From contig NZ_CP192292.1 in NCBI RefSeq assembly GCF_050596425.1, positions 3,472,001 to 3,536,000 of the forward strand: DNA of 64,000 nucleotides, in the 5' to 3' direction. Source of the stretch: G963665925 sp050596425 (GTDB lineage: Bacteria > Bacillota > Clostridia > Peptostreptococcales > Acidaminobacteraceae). Of this stretch, positions 26,577 through 35,311 are shown in pieces. Position 1 is the first letter of the stretch, and every line of letters begins with the position of its first letter. The notes under the pieces were generated by a model that was not told where the DNA came from, did no database searches, and saw only the letters and a program-made list of their open reading frames with translations. The position numbers were made by a program, and so were the translations under genes.

Positions 26577-27120
26577 TAAGATGGTGGATAACGATTTTTA
26601 CAACAAAAGTTTCGTATAGATTTCGTTATTTTGAATCAATACTGTAGAGTTTTACTCTTTGTATTATATACAATTTGGCATATAAAATTACCTCAATCCA
26701 TTTTCATCTATAACTTTTCCAATTTCAGTCGATGCAATCTCTATAAACTTAATTATTTCTTTTTCATTAAACATTTCCAGTTTATCTCCTTTGTAACTTC
26801 TATTGGAGTATTCTATTAGAGAATTAAATGCTTTATACAAGCATGTTATATCCAGTTCCTCTACTTTTTCCAAATCATTTATTTGATCCATACGAGAAAC
26901 AATTTCTGAAACATTTAAATTGTATTTTTGTAACTATTCAGACAGGTGAAAATATCTAGGATATTTACTATTGGATTTTCGTACTTTTATACTCTGCTCC
27001 GCAAAGAAAAATAGCCTGTTTTTTTCTTTTAAAATCCAGTTGTAACTATTGAAAATACTGGATTTTAACCTCATTTTATGCTATAATATAAGTAGCTAAA
27101 AAAAGAGAGGAGATAGCAGC

Positions 27121-28722
27121 ATGAATAACGATTTTTCTTCAAAAACAACTAAAGAGCTAATGGATAAAATTAACACACTTACCGCTGCTGTTGAATCTTT
27201 AACGACGACAATCAACAATCAAACCGACACAATCAACAATCAAACCGACACAATCAACAATCAAACTGACACAATCAACAATCAAACTGACACAATCAAC
27301 AATCAAACTGACACAATCAACAATCAAACTGATATTATTAATAGTCTGATAGCCACTAATGCTGAGCAAGCAGAAACCATCAAGACCTTGAAGGAAAGCC
27401 TCAATAAAAACAGCAATAACAGTTCTAAACCTCCTTCAAGCGATGGGCTTAAAAAACCTAAACCAAAGAGTTTACGCAAGCCTTCCGGCAAATCTGCCGG
27501 TGCTCAGAAAGGGCACAAAGGCAACGGACTTAAACTTATGAAAACTCCTGATGAAACAGTACAGCATTTTCCGAAAGAATGTAATAACTGTCCGTTTAAA
27601 AAACAGTGTGATGCATGTCAGGTTTCTGAAACTAGATATAATATCGATATCATTATTGATACAAAGGTTACAGCTCATCAGGTAATGACATGTGAATGTT
27701 CCTATAGAAACAATGAAGTCATATCTGGTGTGTTTCCAGAGTCTATCAAAGGGCGTGTTCAGTATGGTGACAATTTGAAAGCGCTTGCTGTTACACTAAA
27801 TACTGCTGGTATGGTAGGCATCAAACGTACTCATGATATTTTAAGCGCAGTATTCAATCTGCCCATTAGTACAGGTACAATTCATTCTATGGTTACCAAT
27901 GTAAGTGAAAAACTAGAAGATACCGTAAATCTTATTCGTGACAAGGTCAAGTCACTAGATCTTGCTCATTTTGATGAAACAGGTTTACGTGTAGATAAAA
28001 AACTTCACTGGGTTCATAATGCTTCAAATACCCACTTCACTTATTTGACAGTAGAAGAAAAGCGGGGATCAATAGGGATGGACTCAAGTGGTATCCTCCC
28101 TGAGTTTAAAGGTATAGCGATACATGACTTTTGGAAACCGTATTTTACATATAAAAACGTTGATCATGGAATCTGCAATGCACACCTATTAAGGGAACTG
28201 ACTGGTGTAATAGAAAATTATCCAGAACAGATATGGGCTGAAAATATGATCAATCTGCTTCTTGAGATGAAAAATCTAAAGGATACCTTAAAGAATGATG
28301 GTTATACAACTTTAAGCGAGTATCAATTGAAATATTTCAATTCAAAATACGATGCCATCGTAGAAGAAGCCATAAAGGCGAATCCAATACCTGATAAACC
28401 TAAAGGTAAACGTGGTCGCCATAAAAAAGGTAAAATCAGAGCTTTGATTGAACGCTTTGCATCCCACAAGGGGGAAGTCTGTCTATTTATAAATGACTTC
28501 AATGTTCCCTTTGATAATAACCAAGCAGAGCGTGATGTCCGAATGATTAAAGTGAAACAAAAGGTATCAGGAACTTTCAGAACCAAAGAAGGTGCAGATA
28601 CTTTTGTAAGAATTATGTCTTATCTAGGAACTATGGCTAAGCATGGTATCAATTCATATACTGCGATTAAATCTGCTTTAAAAGGTCAATCAATGGATTT
28701 TCTTAAAGCTGTGACTGAATAG
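27121..28722 (+). CDS. IS66-family transposase TnpC
   Basis: This 533-residue protein is the DDE transposase of the element. The order is an N-terminal coiled coil (about 10-105) with six near-identical INNQTDT heptads, a basic linker (SSKPPSSDGLKKPKPKSLRK), a Cys-rich zinc finger (CNNCPFKKQCDAC, about 155-167), then the catalytic domain with HFDETGLRV, VDHGICNAHLLREL and DNNQAERDVRM. Its stop codon lies within the right inverted repeat. AGAGGAG precedes the ATG. The reading frame is intact, so the element may be active. Confidence 0.95.
   Translation: MNNDFSSKTTKELMDKINTLTAAVESLTTTINNQTDTINNQTDTINNQTDTINNQTDTINNQTDTINNQTDIINSLIATNAEQAETIKTLKESLNKNSNNSSKPPSSDGLKKPKPKSLRKPSGKSAGAQKGHKGNGLKLMKTPDETVQHFPKECNNCPFKKQCDACQVSETRYNIDIIIDTKVTAHQVMTCECSYRNNEVISGVFPESIKGRVQYGDNLKALAVTLNTAGMVGIKRTHDILSAVFNLPISTGTIHSMVTNVSEKLEDTVNLIRDKVKSLDLAHFDETGLRVDKKLHWVHNASNTHFTYLTVEEKRGSIGMDSSGILPEFKGIAIHDFWKPYFTYKNVDHGICNAHLLRELTGVIENYPEQIWAENMINLLLEMKNLKDTLKNDGYTTLSEYQLKYFNSKYDAIVEEAIKANPIPDKPKGKRGRHKKGKIRALIERFASHKGEVCLFINDFNVPFDNNQAERDVRMIKVKQKVSGTFRTKEGADTFVRIMSYLGTMAKHGINSYTAIKSALKGQSMDFLKAVTE
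27208..27333 (+). repeat. 21-bp tandem repeat inside tnpC
   Basis: Six copies of a 21-bp unit encode the heptad INNQTDT. Copies differ only by C/T in one Thr/Asp codon context, suggesting recent expansion by slippage. Confidence 0.9.
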
Positions 28723-29440
28723 TTACGTATTTTTTTATTATTAGTTCATTTAAAATATCATAATCGTGATAGTAATTTTTTTGTAGCTCAACTCTTTTTC
28801 TTCGTTTCTCATCACGCATATATTTAATATAAACTCTTTGAATCCAAATTTCATCTGTGATTATATGTGACAAATAACCCAAATATAAGTCATCATCCAA
28901 TTGTGTCTTATATTGTTCAATAAATTTATGATAATCATAATATTGATAATAACTAGCAGTAGAAAACTCATATGGCTCTTTTTCAATTCTAAAATGTGTA
29001 TTATTTTTATCGCTCTTATTCTTAGCCAATATATCCGGAAGTAAGTTTCCTAGATTAAACCTACCAGCATTAGGTCTATATACTTTTGATATTTCATTTG
29101 CCACTGCTAAATGCATGATACTAGATGCCATAATTGTGCCTCCGTTTAATAAATTACATCATTTGGTTTTCTCTCTATGCTGCTATACTTACTTATTATT
29201 ACATTGTTATTAAACTGGATTCTCGGATGGGATAATTTTCATTTTATATTAATCAACTCCCAGTTTTGTACCCTCGATCAAACCTATGTCACCTTCACAA
29301 TCAAACACAGTTCTTTTACAAAATTTTCATACTATTCAGCATTGAACATGATGATTATTGTGCAAATAACCGATTACATTGTACTACTCACTAAAAGTAC
29401 AATTTCGTTATAATTATTAGCTAAGTTAGCCACTTTCTTA

Positions 29441-29567
29441 TAACGTTCCCACGGTTCACGCTCGTTCGCCCTCTATTTCAACACTTTCAGCTTCGTCAAA
29501 ACCATTCAATTCAGAACATTCCAAGACCTCGTCACTACAAGGCGAATGGCGGGACACCGCTGTGTTA
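29441..29567 (-). other. attC site of cassette C3
   Basis: Class I arms; right edge GTTAGGT, a perfect GTTRRRY. Confidence 0.88.
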
Positions 29568-29577
29568 GGTGTAGGAT

Positions 29578-30750
29578 TTAATGCTCTTCAAAAACTGTTA
29601 GTACATTATCATATTTGAGCCGATTGTCAATGACTAAACGCTCACTAAATACAACATTATTATCATGTATGAATGAGTAAATATATGTGTTGCCTTTTTC
29701 TGACTCAATTTCAATTACAGCTTTTGTATCCTCTGGTAAGCCGAGATCCTCCCAATTATCGACAATTGATCCTACACCATCGTACATTGGTAGATCATAC
29801 ACGCATAAATAGTCACTTTCTATTCTATATATAGGTACACAGTAAGGATCACCATAGTCCGCATTCTCAAAAGCAAAATACTGAATCTTGTCCTTTAGTG
29901 GTATCTGATTTTCTAATATTGATCTATACTCCTGATTGTCATAATCAATTGTTTCAACAATTTCTCTCTCAATGTTATTGTCTTCTTCTTGTGTCCACTT
30001 AATAACACCAAACTCATTGTAATTCTCTTCATCATAGTTAATTGTCCACATTGTATTTCCAAACGCTTTACGTATAATTACGGTCATTTTCGTAAGTAAA
30101 TTATACATATGAATTTCACTTTGAGGCGAAACTAAAACATCACAATCATAATCTATCGGAACAGCTTGATACAGTAACCATGGTGTATTTTTTATACTTA
30201 CCGGTTGACTTGTAACGGACAACGAATCCATATAGATGTTTTCTCTTAACTCACTCAGGTCATAAAGTATCTTTCCTCGATCTCCACCAGTTCCATAATC
30301 AACAACTAGGACGTCCTGATAAACAAAACCATCAATCATTGCAATCCACGGTTCAAGAATAAAGCCGCCTCCTTTGTTACCAACTTCCCATGCAATTGCG
30401 AACATTTGCTCACATCCTGTTGTCTCGATTTCATCCATCTCAAAGATGAGATATTTCTCATTTGAGTATTCACTTTTATATGAAATTGCACAGTTGTTCA
30501 TTTTACTGTTAAGATCCTCTATATACTCGATTACTTGCGCTTCATTATATTCATCAAACTCATAACTAAGATATTCCTCTAAATCACCATATTCTAATAG
30601 CTCATAATCAACATTCAAGTCCGATTGTGTCTCAATTTTTTCTTGGTTAACTGTTATTACAGATTCCTCAATTACGTTATGCTGTGATGAATCATCAAAA
30701 CCTCCTATAGCAAAGATCACTGCCAATACCACTACGAACCAATTACTCAT
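29578..30750 (-). CDS. Exported hypothetical protein, cassette C3
   Basis: This 390-residue acidic protein begins with a short hydrophobic segment (SNWFVVVLAVIFAIGGF), which is a signal peptide or an anchor. The rest is soluble, very rich in Asp, Glu and Tyr, with no motif I recognise. It may be surface exposed. AGGAG lies before the ATG. It shares with the neighbouring cassette proteins (C20, C2) an extracytoplasmic location. The stop lies 11 bases from the attC. Confidence 0.6.
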   Translation of the reverse strand: MSNWFVVVLAVIFAIGGFDDSSQHNVIEESVITVNQEKIETQSDLNVDYELLEYGDLEEYLSYEFDEYNEAQVIEYIEDLNSKMNNCAISYKSEYSNEKYLIFEMDEIETTGCEQMFAIAWEVGNKGGGFILEPWIAMIDGFVYQDVLVVDYGTGGDRGKILYDLSELRENIYMDSLSVTSQPVSIKNTPWLLYQAVPIDYDCDVLVSPQSEIHMYNLLTKMTVIIRKAFGNTMWTINYDEENYNEFGVIKWTQEEDNNIEREIVETIDYDNQEYRSILENQIPLKDKIQYFAFENADYGDPYCVPIYRIESDYLCVYDLPMYDGVGSIVDNWEDLGLPEDTKAVIEIESEKGNTYIYSFIHDNNVVFSERLVIDNRLKYDNVLTVFEEH

Positions 30751-30799
30751 TTTTTCTCCTAACTAATACTTCTCAATATTCTGCATTAAATCTTTCACC

Positions 30800-30926
30800 T
30801 AACGTTCCCACGGTTCACGCTCGTTCGCCCAGCTATTGCAACACATTCAGCTATGTCACAGCAACATGTTTGGTAATTGCATTAACTTCGTCACCACAAG
30901 GCGAATGGCGGGACACCGCTGTGTTA
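30800..30926 (-). other. attC site of cassette C2
   Basis: Class I arms; left edge ACCTAAC is a perfect RYYYAAC. Confidence 0.88.
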
Positions 30927-30979
30927 TTTGATGTGCTAATGCGTTTTCATCTCACAGAACGAGTTTAATACTAACAAAC

Positions 30980-32293
30980 TCATTGCTTAATGCCTTGTTC
31001 TAGTATGTATTCATAACATGAATCTGTACCAGTTACATAATCATCTATTTTTACTTTGACTAATTTGTCAGGCATTAAATAACTATACTTATAATCAGGA
31101 TACAATTCAAAGAAAGTGTCAGTACATCTAAATCTTATTCCACTGTTAGGCAATGTGATATAATTTCTCCCGTGCGGATCAGAATAATGATTAGGAGCAT
31201 TTCCTGTTGGCTCACCAATCAAAGTAGCATTAGTTAGTTTTTCCATTTTGATAGCAGTCATATTTGCAGATGAAAATGTCCTGTTTCCAATTAGTACATA
31301 TAGCTTGTCAGGATTATCAAACTCTTTATTCCTATTCAACATAATTCTAAATGGGTTAAATAGTTCAGAATCACCACCTGAGTTATACCGCAAATCTACT
31401 ACAATTTTTTCTACTTCATTTTGCTCAACTGCTTTCCAAAATTCTAGATTAAACTCTCTAAATGTACTGTCATAGTCAAAACATTGATCATATCTAAGTA
31501 CCATAATCTTATTATCTTCATCGTATTCATAGCTATATGGATTCTCAAGTAACGAATCCAAGGGACTTGTAATACTGTTAATCCTATTATCAAGAATATA
31601 TTTACTTTCTTGATCTTCTTTGTAGAGAACAGAATCAACTAACATTGTTTCTTCAACATCTTTCTTTTTGTATGTAAAATTGATTGAATCGCCATTAGCG
31701 GTTTGCTTGAGATACTCATAGACTGATGGAAGTCTTACCAGTCCAAGTGCAATATATGTCCTCCGATAATCATTTTCACCGGAAGCAAGTGACATTAACT
31801 CAGTAAATATTTCATCAACTGGCTTCCCATTGATTGAAACAATTTCACTATGCAGCATATTTGAATATCTTGGTGTAGCATTAACACATAATAATTTTTC
31901 ATTTTTCCACGCAAACTTTATTGGTAATACACTTTCCCCTAGAAAATCTAAGTACATAACATATGTATGACCATCGCCAATACCTGCTATCAGTTTCATT
32001 ATTTTAATGGTCATCTCTTGATCGTCTAAATTGCTTATATTGCTTTTAAGAAATTCCATTTCAGAGTTGAACTTTTCCTCACTTATATTGTCATATAGTC
32101 CCTTATGTATACTCTTTAAACTACTAGATAGGATTTCAATATCTTCAGACCACTGCTCTTCTCTTGTAGGACCATCAAAACTGCTAGATTTTTCAGATGT
32201 CAATTGAGAATCAATACTGTCGCTTTTGGAACAACTACACAAAATAGTGACAACAACAATTAAAACTATTGCAGATATACTTTTCTTAGTCAT
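30980..32293 (-). CDS. S41-family peptidase-like lipoprotein, cassette C2
   Basis: This protein of about 437 residues has a signal peptide ending in a lipobox-like LCSC, so it is probably a lipoprotein. The region about 95-170 (GIGDGHTYV ... EIVSINGKPVDEIF) looks like the substrate-binding region next to an S41 core. The catalytic part shows VDLRYNSGGDSE, then LIGNRTFSSANMTA with the likely nucleophile Ser, then TLIGEPTGNAPNHY. This is the tail-specific protease/CtpA fold. I chose the ATG at 32293 with AGGAG upstream. It probably cleaves or binds peptides outside the membrane. Confidence 0.85.
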   Translation of the reverse strand: MTKKSISAIVLIVVVTILCSCSKSDSIDSQLTSEKSSSFDGPTREEQWSEDIEILSSSLKSIHKGLYDNISEEKFNSEMEFLKSNISNLDDQEMTIKIMKLIAGIGDGHTYVMYLDFLGESVLPIKFAWKNEKLLCVNATPRYSNMLHSEIVSINGKPVDEIFTELMSLASGENDYRRTYIALGLVRLPSVYEYLKQTANGDSINFTYKKKDVEETMLVDSVLYKEDQESKYILDNRINSITSPLDSLLENPYSYEYDEDNKIMVLRYDQCFDYDSTFREFNLEFWKAVEQNEVEKIVVDLRYNSGGDSELFNPFRIMLNRNKEFDNPDKLYVLIGNRTFSSANMTAIKMEKLTNATLIGEPTGNAPNHYSDPHGRNYITLPNSGIRFRCTDTFFELYPDYKYSYLMPDKLVKVKIDDYVTGTDSCYEYILEQGIKQ

Positions 32294-32383
32294 ATTCACT
32301 CCTAACGTTCGACTGTTTCAAACCAATATGATTTCTTTGCTGAATACTTTATTTACATTTTTAACTAGCATTCGCATTTCAAA

Positions 32384-32509
32384 TAACGTTCCCATGGTTC
32401 AAGATCGTTCCCCACTTTATATATACTCTTCTATATTTTAACATAAGAGACCAATTAAAAATTCCCCAATTCGTATAATACAAGGGGAATGTCTGGAACC
32501 ACTGTGTTA
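32384..32509 (-). other. attC site of cassette C1 (first in the array)
   Basis: Class II, as in the other type A cassettes. Right edge GTTAGAT, a perfect GTTRRRY. Confidence 0.87.
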
Positions 32510-33344
32510 GATGGCGTTGCCTAAATGATGCATTGAAGTATAGTAAACCAACAGACTCATTTAATGAGATGTCGAATTACATTCAAATACCTAGAACGTA
32601 AATGTCTTGGACACTTCTCAGCGGAATATTACCACTTCCTATTTAATGTGATGCGCCAAGTCTAAAATACTTTCATTCAAGGAAACCAACCCCCATAGTA
32701 AATATGGAGCTGTGTACGAAAGTCACAAATAATTGGCACTGTAAAATTCTAACCTTACTTCAGCCGTTCAAATTTAAAAGTATTATCTGTACATTCACAG
32801 CCAGGCTTGTTCAAACTGAATTCAGCGCTACTTTAGAGTGTTCTCTACGATGACCAGTGCTTGCTCTCTTTTCGTATGAGGCGATTTTCGATTTCAAGTT
32901 GCATATAGAAAACTAGTCATTCGATGCTAGATGTAAGGCCTAAAGTAAAACAAGAATTATACTAATTCACCTAAACTCTTTAATTATGAAATTGAAGCTA
33001 ACAATATGGCCGAAGTATAAAGCCAAATGTATATGAAGGCCCAACAAACATAGATGCAATTTGAAGGACGAAAACCTTGGAGCCTTCAGTTTATATTAAT
33101 GAGTACGATGAACTCATATACCAACTTAGTTCGTTGCAAGCACTTACTTATTAAGTGAAATGCAGTCAGATAAACATTAATCCCTAGACGTATTCAAAGC
33201 GCTGAATTTTGTTTGAAAGAACAAGGCTCTAATGCAAAATAATGAACCCATAACCATAGGAAGGCGTTAATGCACAGCCTATACCAGCATTAGCGTGCCA
33301 ATTAAACTAACTGCTTAAACTTGAACGTAGATAATGCCAACTAA
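32510..33344 (-). repeat. Non-coding type A cassette body, C1, adjacent to attI
   Basis: This is the fourth copy of the type A body and is the integrase-proximal cassette. It ends GCCAACTAAC like the others, but there the sequence changes to non-attC DNA. No gene is supported in it. Confidence 0.8.
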
Positions 33345-33460
33345 CTAACCTATTCCCGCCAGTCATTAAAACAGTCATACTTACCTAATATACGACTAAG
33401 TAAAAAAGTCCTGTGTCGTCTATACTAAAATATCTTTGTAATTTACGTATGTCGGGAATA
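33345..33460 (-). other. Candidate attI site
   Basis: The cassette edge TAAC (33342-33345) is followed directly by a second TAAC and then TATTCCCG (33351-33358), which has an exact inverted copy CGGGAATA at 33453-33460. No attC-type right edge GTTA follows. By position this junction, between the last cassette edge and the recombinase gene, should be attI. The exact extent is not determined. Confidence 0.6.
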
Positions 33461-33479
33461 TTTCTCATTATATGTATAA

Positions 33480-33508
33480 ATTATACACTATTGCTAATAT
33501 CATTTTAA
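33480..33508 (-). promoter_or_regulatory. Candidate cassette promoter (proximal)
   Basis: On the - strand TTAAAA and TATAAT are separated by 17 bp. It points into the array from about 135 bp. The region is AT-rich, so chance matches are likely. Confidence 0.4.
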
Positions 33509-33562
33509 CCTGTTTATAACCTCATCATTAAAATTTTAAAAGTATCCTAGTTGGTTTACAAA

Positions 33563-33591
33563 AATATACTTTCTTATACTCAAATCATCAA
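33563..33591 (-). promoter_or_regulatory. Candidate cassette promoter (middle)
   Basis: TTGATG and TATATT with a 17-bp spacer on the - strand, pointing into the array. Confidence 0.4.
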
Positions 33592-33829
33592 ATAGAATAT
33601 AATTTAATACCCACGTCTTGTAATCCAAGATGCAATCAACAAAACTAGAACTCAATCAGTTATTATCACTAAGATTAAATTCTCCATGCCGTGAAGAACA
33701 ACGTCTACCTAAATAGACATGAATCGATGAGAGCGTTCTTTTACACCAATTTACAGCAAGGCACAATACATAGACTTAAAATCAAAATTCATCCCAAAAT
33801 CAATTCACTAAAAAGGACTAAAAAACAAG

Positions 33830-33858
33830 ATCATACTATAGCATTTTTTCAAATCCAA
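33830..33858 (-). promoter_or_regulatory. Candidate cassette promoter (distal)
   Basis: TTGGAT and TATGAT with a 17-bp spacer on the - strand, downstream of the recombinase stop. Confidence 0.3.
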
Positions 33859-34037
33859 GAAAATATGTGTAAAATAGTTCAGATACGAATACATATTCTC
33901 CAAATACTTAAATAAAAAAACTTGGACATACACATGGGTTATTGTCATTTTACAAGAAATCAGCATTACACAAATAAGGGGTTACAGTATAATATTAAAA
34001 ACCTTCAGAATGAGTAAAATGTAAAGACCGACATCTA

Positions 34038-35117
34038 TTATAATCCAAGTCGATCAAGTGGATTCACAATGGCCTGTAGAGCCGTATTACTAACATGAGT
34101 ATATACTTGAGTTGTCTTTGGTGATTTATGACCAAGTAATTCCTGTATGTACCTTAAATCTGTACCCGCTTCCAACAGGTGGGTCGCAAAGGAGTGTCTT
34201 AGTGAATGTATGCTCACATTCTTTTTAACATTTGCTTTCTCGCAAGCCCTCTTAAAAATACGCTGCACACTGCGAACTGTAATCGGCATCTCTGCTTTGG
34301 CCCCTTCAAATAGCCAGACACTTGGCTTGTATTCTACATAGTAGTCTCGAAGCATTTCAAGGGCTTTTCTTGACAACAGCGTATACCGATCTTTTCTTCC
34401 TTTCCCAGCCTTGACCGTAATCATCATTCTATCTCCATCAATATGCTCTGGTTTTAGAGCGCACACTTCGCTCACCCTTAACCCAGCACTGTAAGTCAAA
34501 TACAAGATAGCCTTGTGTTTCTTATTTTCATGAGCATTAAGTATTTTGGCAACGTCCGATTGACTCAGCACCTTAGGCAATGTTCGATCGCCCCTAGGAC
34601 GTATCATTTTATGATTTATATAGAGCCCTGGTCTATGAACTTTGAAAAAAAGTTTAACTGCTGATATAGCCTGATTCACAAAGCTATGCGAAAGTTCTTG
34701 AATGGCAATAAGATCATAGATATAATCACTGGCCACGTTCATATCAAGGGGATCCTTCCTACCAACAATTTTTAAATACCTATCGATATGCTTCTTATAA
34801 ACAGTAATGGTTTTTGTACTCATCCCTTTACGTTGCATGTGCATATGAAAAAGCTCAATTTCTTTTGCATACTTTTCTCTATGATTAAAAGGAGCTTCTT
34901 TTAATTCATCTATATCACCAATTAAAGAATGGTTGATATACCCCTCCCAGCCACTACGTTCTTGTATATACCAAGTACACGTCTCAAAGGTATCCAGCCT
35001 ATATAAGTCCTTTTCCTTGCCACAGCAAACACCAAAACTCGAATTTGTCAGGTTTGACTGATCCATGGACAAAAAGTCCTCGCTGAAATATGGTCGCCCT
35101 AAATGAAAAATTGACAT
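34038..35117 (-). CDS. Tyrosine recombinase, probable integron-type integrase
   Basis: This 359-residue recombinase is the likely cassette integrase. It has an unusual N-terminal extension (about 1-80), a SAM-like core-binding domain (about 82-160), and a catalytic domain with Arg214 (SAGLRVSEV), Lys239 (AGKGRKDR), His304 and Arg307 (HSLRH), His330 (LLGHKS) and nucleophile Tyr339 (VYTHVS). The stretch between Lys239 and His304 is short, leaving no room for the extra helix-bearing segment of canonical IntI. It therefore looks nearer to XerC/XerD-like proteins. GGAGG lies before the ATG. It points toward the cassettes instead of away from them. A role on some other site cannot be excluded. Confidence 0.85.
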   Translation of the reverse strand: MSIFHLGRPYFSEDFLSMDQSNLTNSSFGVCCGKEKDLYRLDTFETCTWYIQERSGWEGYINHSLIGDIDELKEAPFNHREKYAKEIELFHMHMQRKGMSTKTITVYKKHIDRYLKIVGRKDPLDMNVASDYIYDLIAIQELSHSFVNQAISAVKLFFKVHRPGLYINHKMIRPRGDRTLPKVLSQSDVAKILNAHENKKHKAILYLTYSAGLRVSEVCALKPEHIDGDRMMITVKAGKGRKDRYTLLSRKALEMLRDYYVEYKPSVWLFEGAKAEMPITVRSVQRIFKRACEKANVKKNVSIHSLRHSFATHLLEAGTDLRYIQELLGHKSPKTTQVYTHVSNTALQAIVNPLDRLGL

Positions 35118-35195
35118 TTTACACCTCCATAAAAGATAGCATCATTTTGATTTCCCCAGCATATACACCACTCATAATTACATAATTTTACACAG

Positions 35196-35224
35196 ATCAT
35201 AACATAATCATACTTTATTGTAAA
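35196..35224 (-). promoter_or_regulatory. Promoter of the recombinase gene
   Basis: On the - strand TTTACA and TATGAT are separated by 17 bp, about 80 bp upstream of the start codon. No LexA-type box was seen around it. Confidence 0.6.
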
Positions 35225-35311
35225 ATTTTGTATTTTAGTCATTAAATTTATCTGCGCTTCTCCCTCCTTGATGCTATAATAGTAAACGAGTATTGAAAGG
35301 AGCTGAACAGT

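Larger units (their letters stand above)
26930..28726 (+). mobile_element. IS66-family insertion sequence
   Basis: This 1,797-bp element has terminal inverted repeats beginning GTAACTATTCAG on both ends and an exact 8-bp direct repeat GTATTTTT (26922-26929 and 28727-28734), which is the target duplication size of IS66. It carries a single transposase gene and no tnpA/tnpB, like the ISBst12 group. It lies inside cassette C4, opposite to the cassette gene. Confidence 0.95.
26688..29131 (-). pseudogene. Zinc-dependent phospholipase C-like gene split by IS66 element, cassette C4
   Basis: The N-terminal 135 codons (29131-28727) begin MASSIMHLAVANEI and contain LGNLLPDI, HFRIE and GYLSHIITDE, a pattern like small zinc-dependent phospholipase C-type proteins. 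Removing 26930-28726 and one copy of the 8-bp target duplication restores an unbroken frame of about 212 codons: ...NELIIKKY joins NLNVSEIVSRMDQIND and continues to the stop at 26688. The gene is therefore a very clean insertion mutant with no later decay, which implies a recent insertion. The His and Asp residues of a metal site are in the N-terminal piece. Function of the intact protein is inferred only from this pattern. Confidence 0.85.
33461..34037. other. AT-rich region between attI and recombinase gene
   Basis: No convincing gene is present; the 74-codon frame at 33691-33915 has no ribosome binding site and unusual composition. The region holds three promoter-like sequences aimed at the cassettes, listed separately. 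Confidence 0.6.

Noticed and set aside
30980..32293. Housekeeping carboxy-terminal protease CtpA
   Set aside because: The fold fits S41, but no clear PDZ domain is seen and the gene sits in a cassette, so the name ctpA was not used.
1484..32509. CRISPR array
   Set aside because: The repeated units are 124-156 bp, not 25-40 bp, and are separated by gene-sized segments with differing lengths. Inverted arms and GTTA/TAAC edges fit attC sites.
33691..33915. 74-codon + strand frame near attI
   Set aside because: No ribosome binding site and no likeness to a protein; it runs against recombinase and array.
35118..35260. LexA/SOS box controlling the recombinase
   Set aside because: SOS control is known for some integron integrases, so I looked, but no GAAC-N4-GTTC-like box was found by eye around the promoter.
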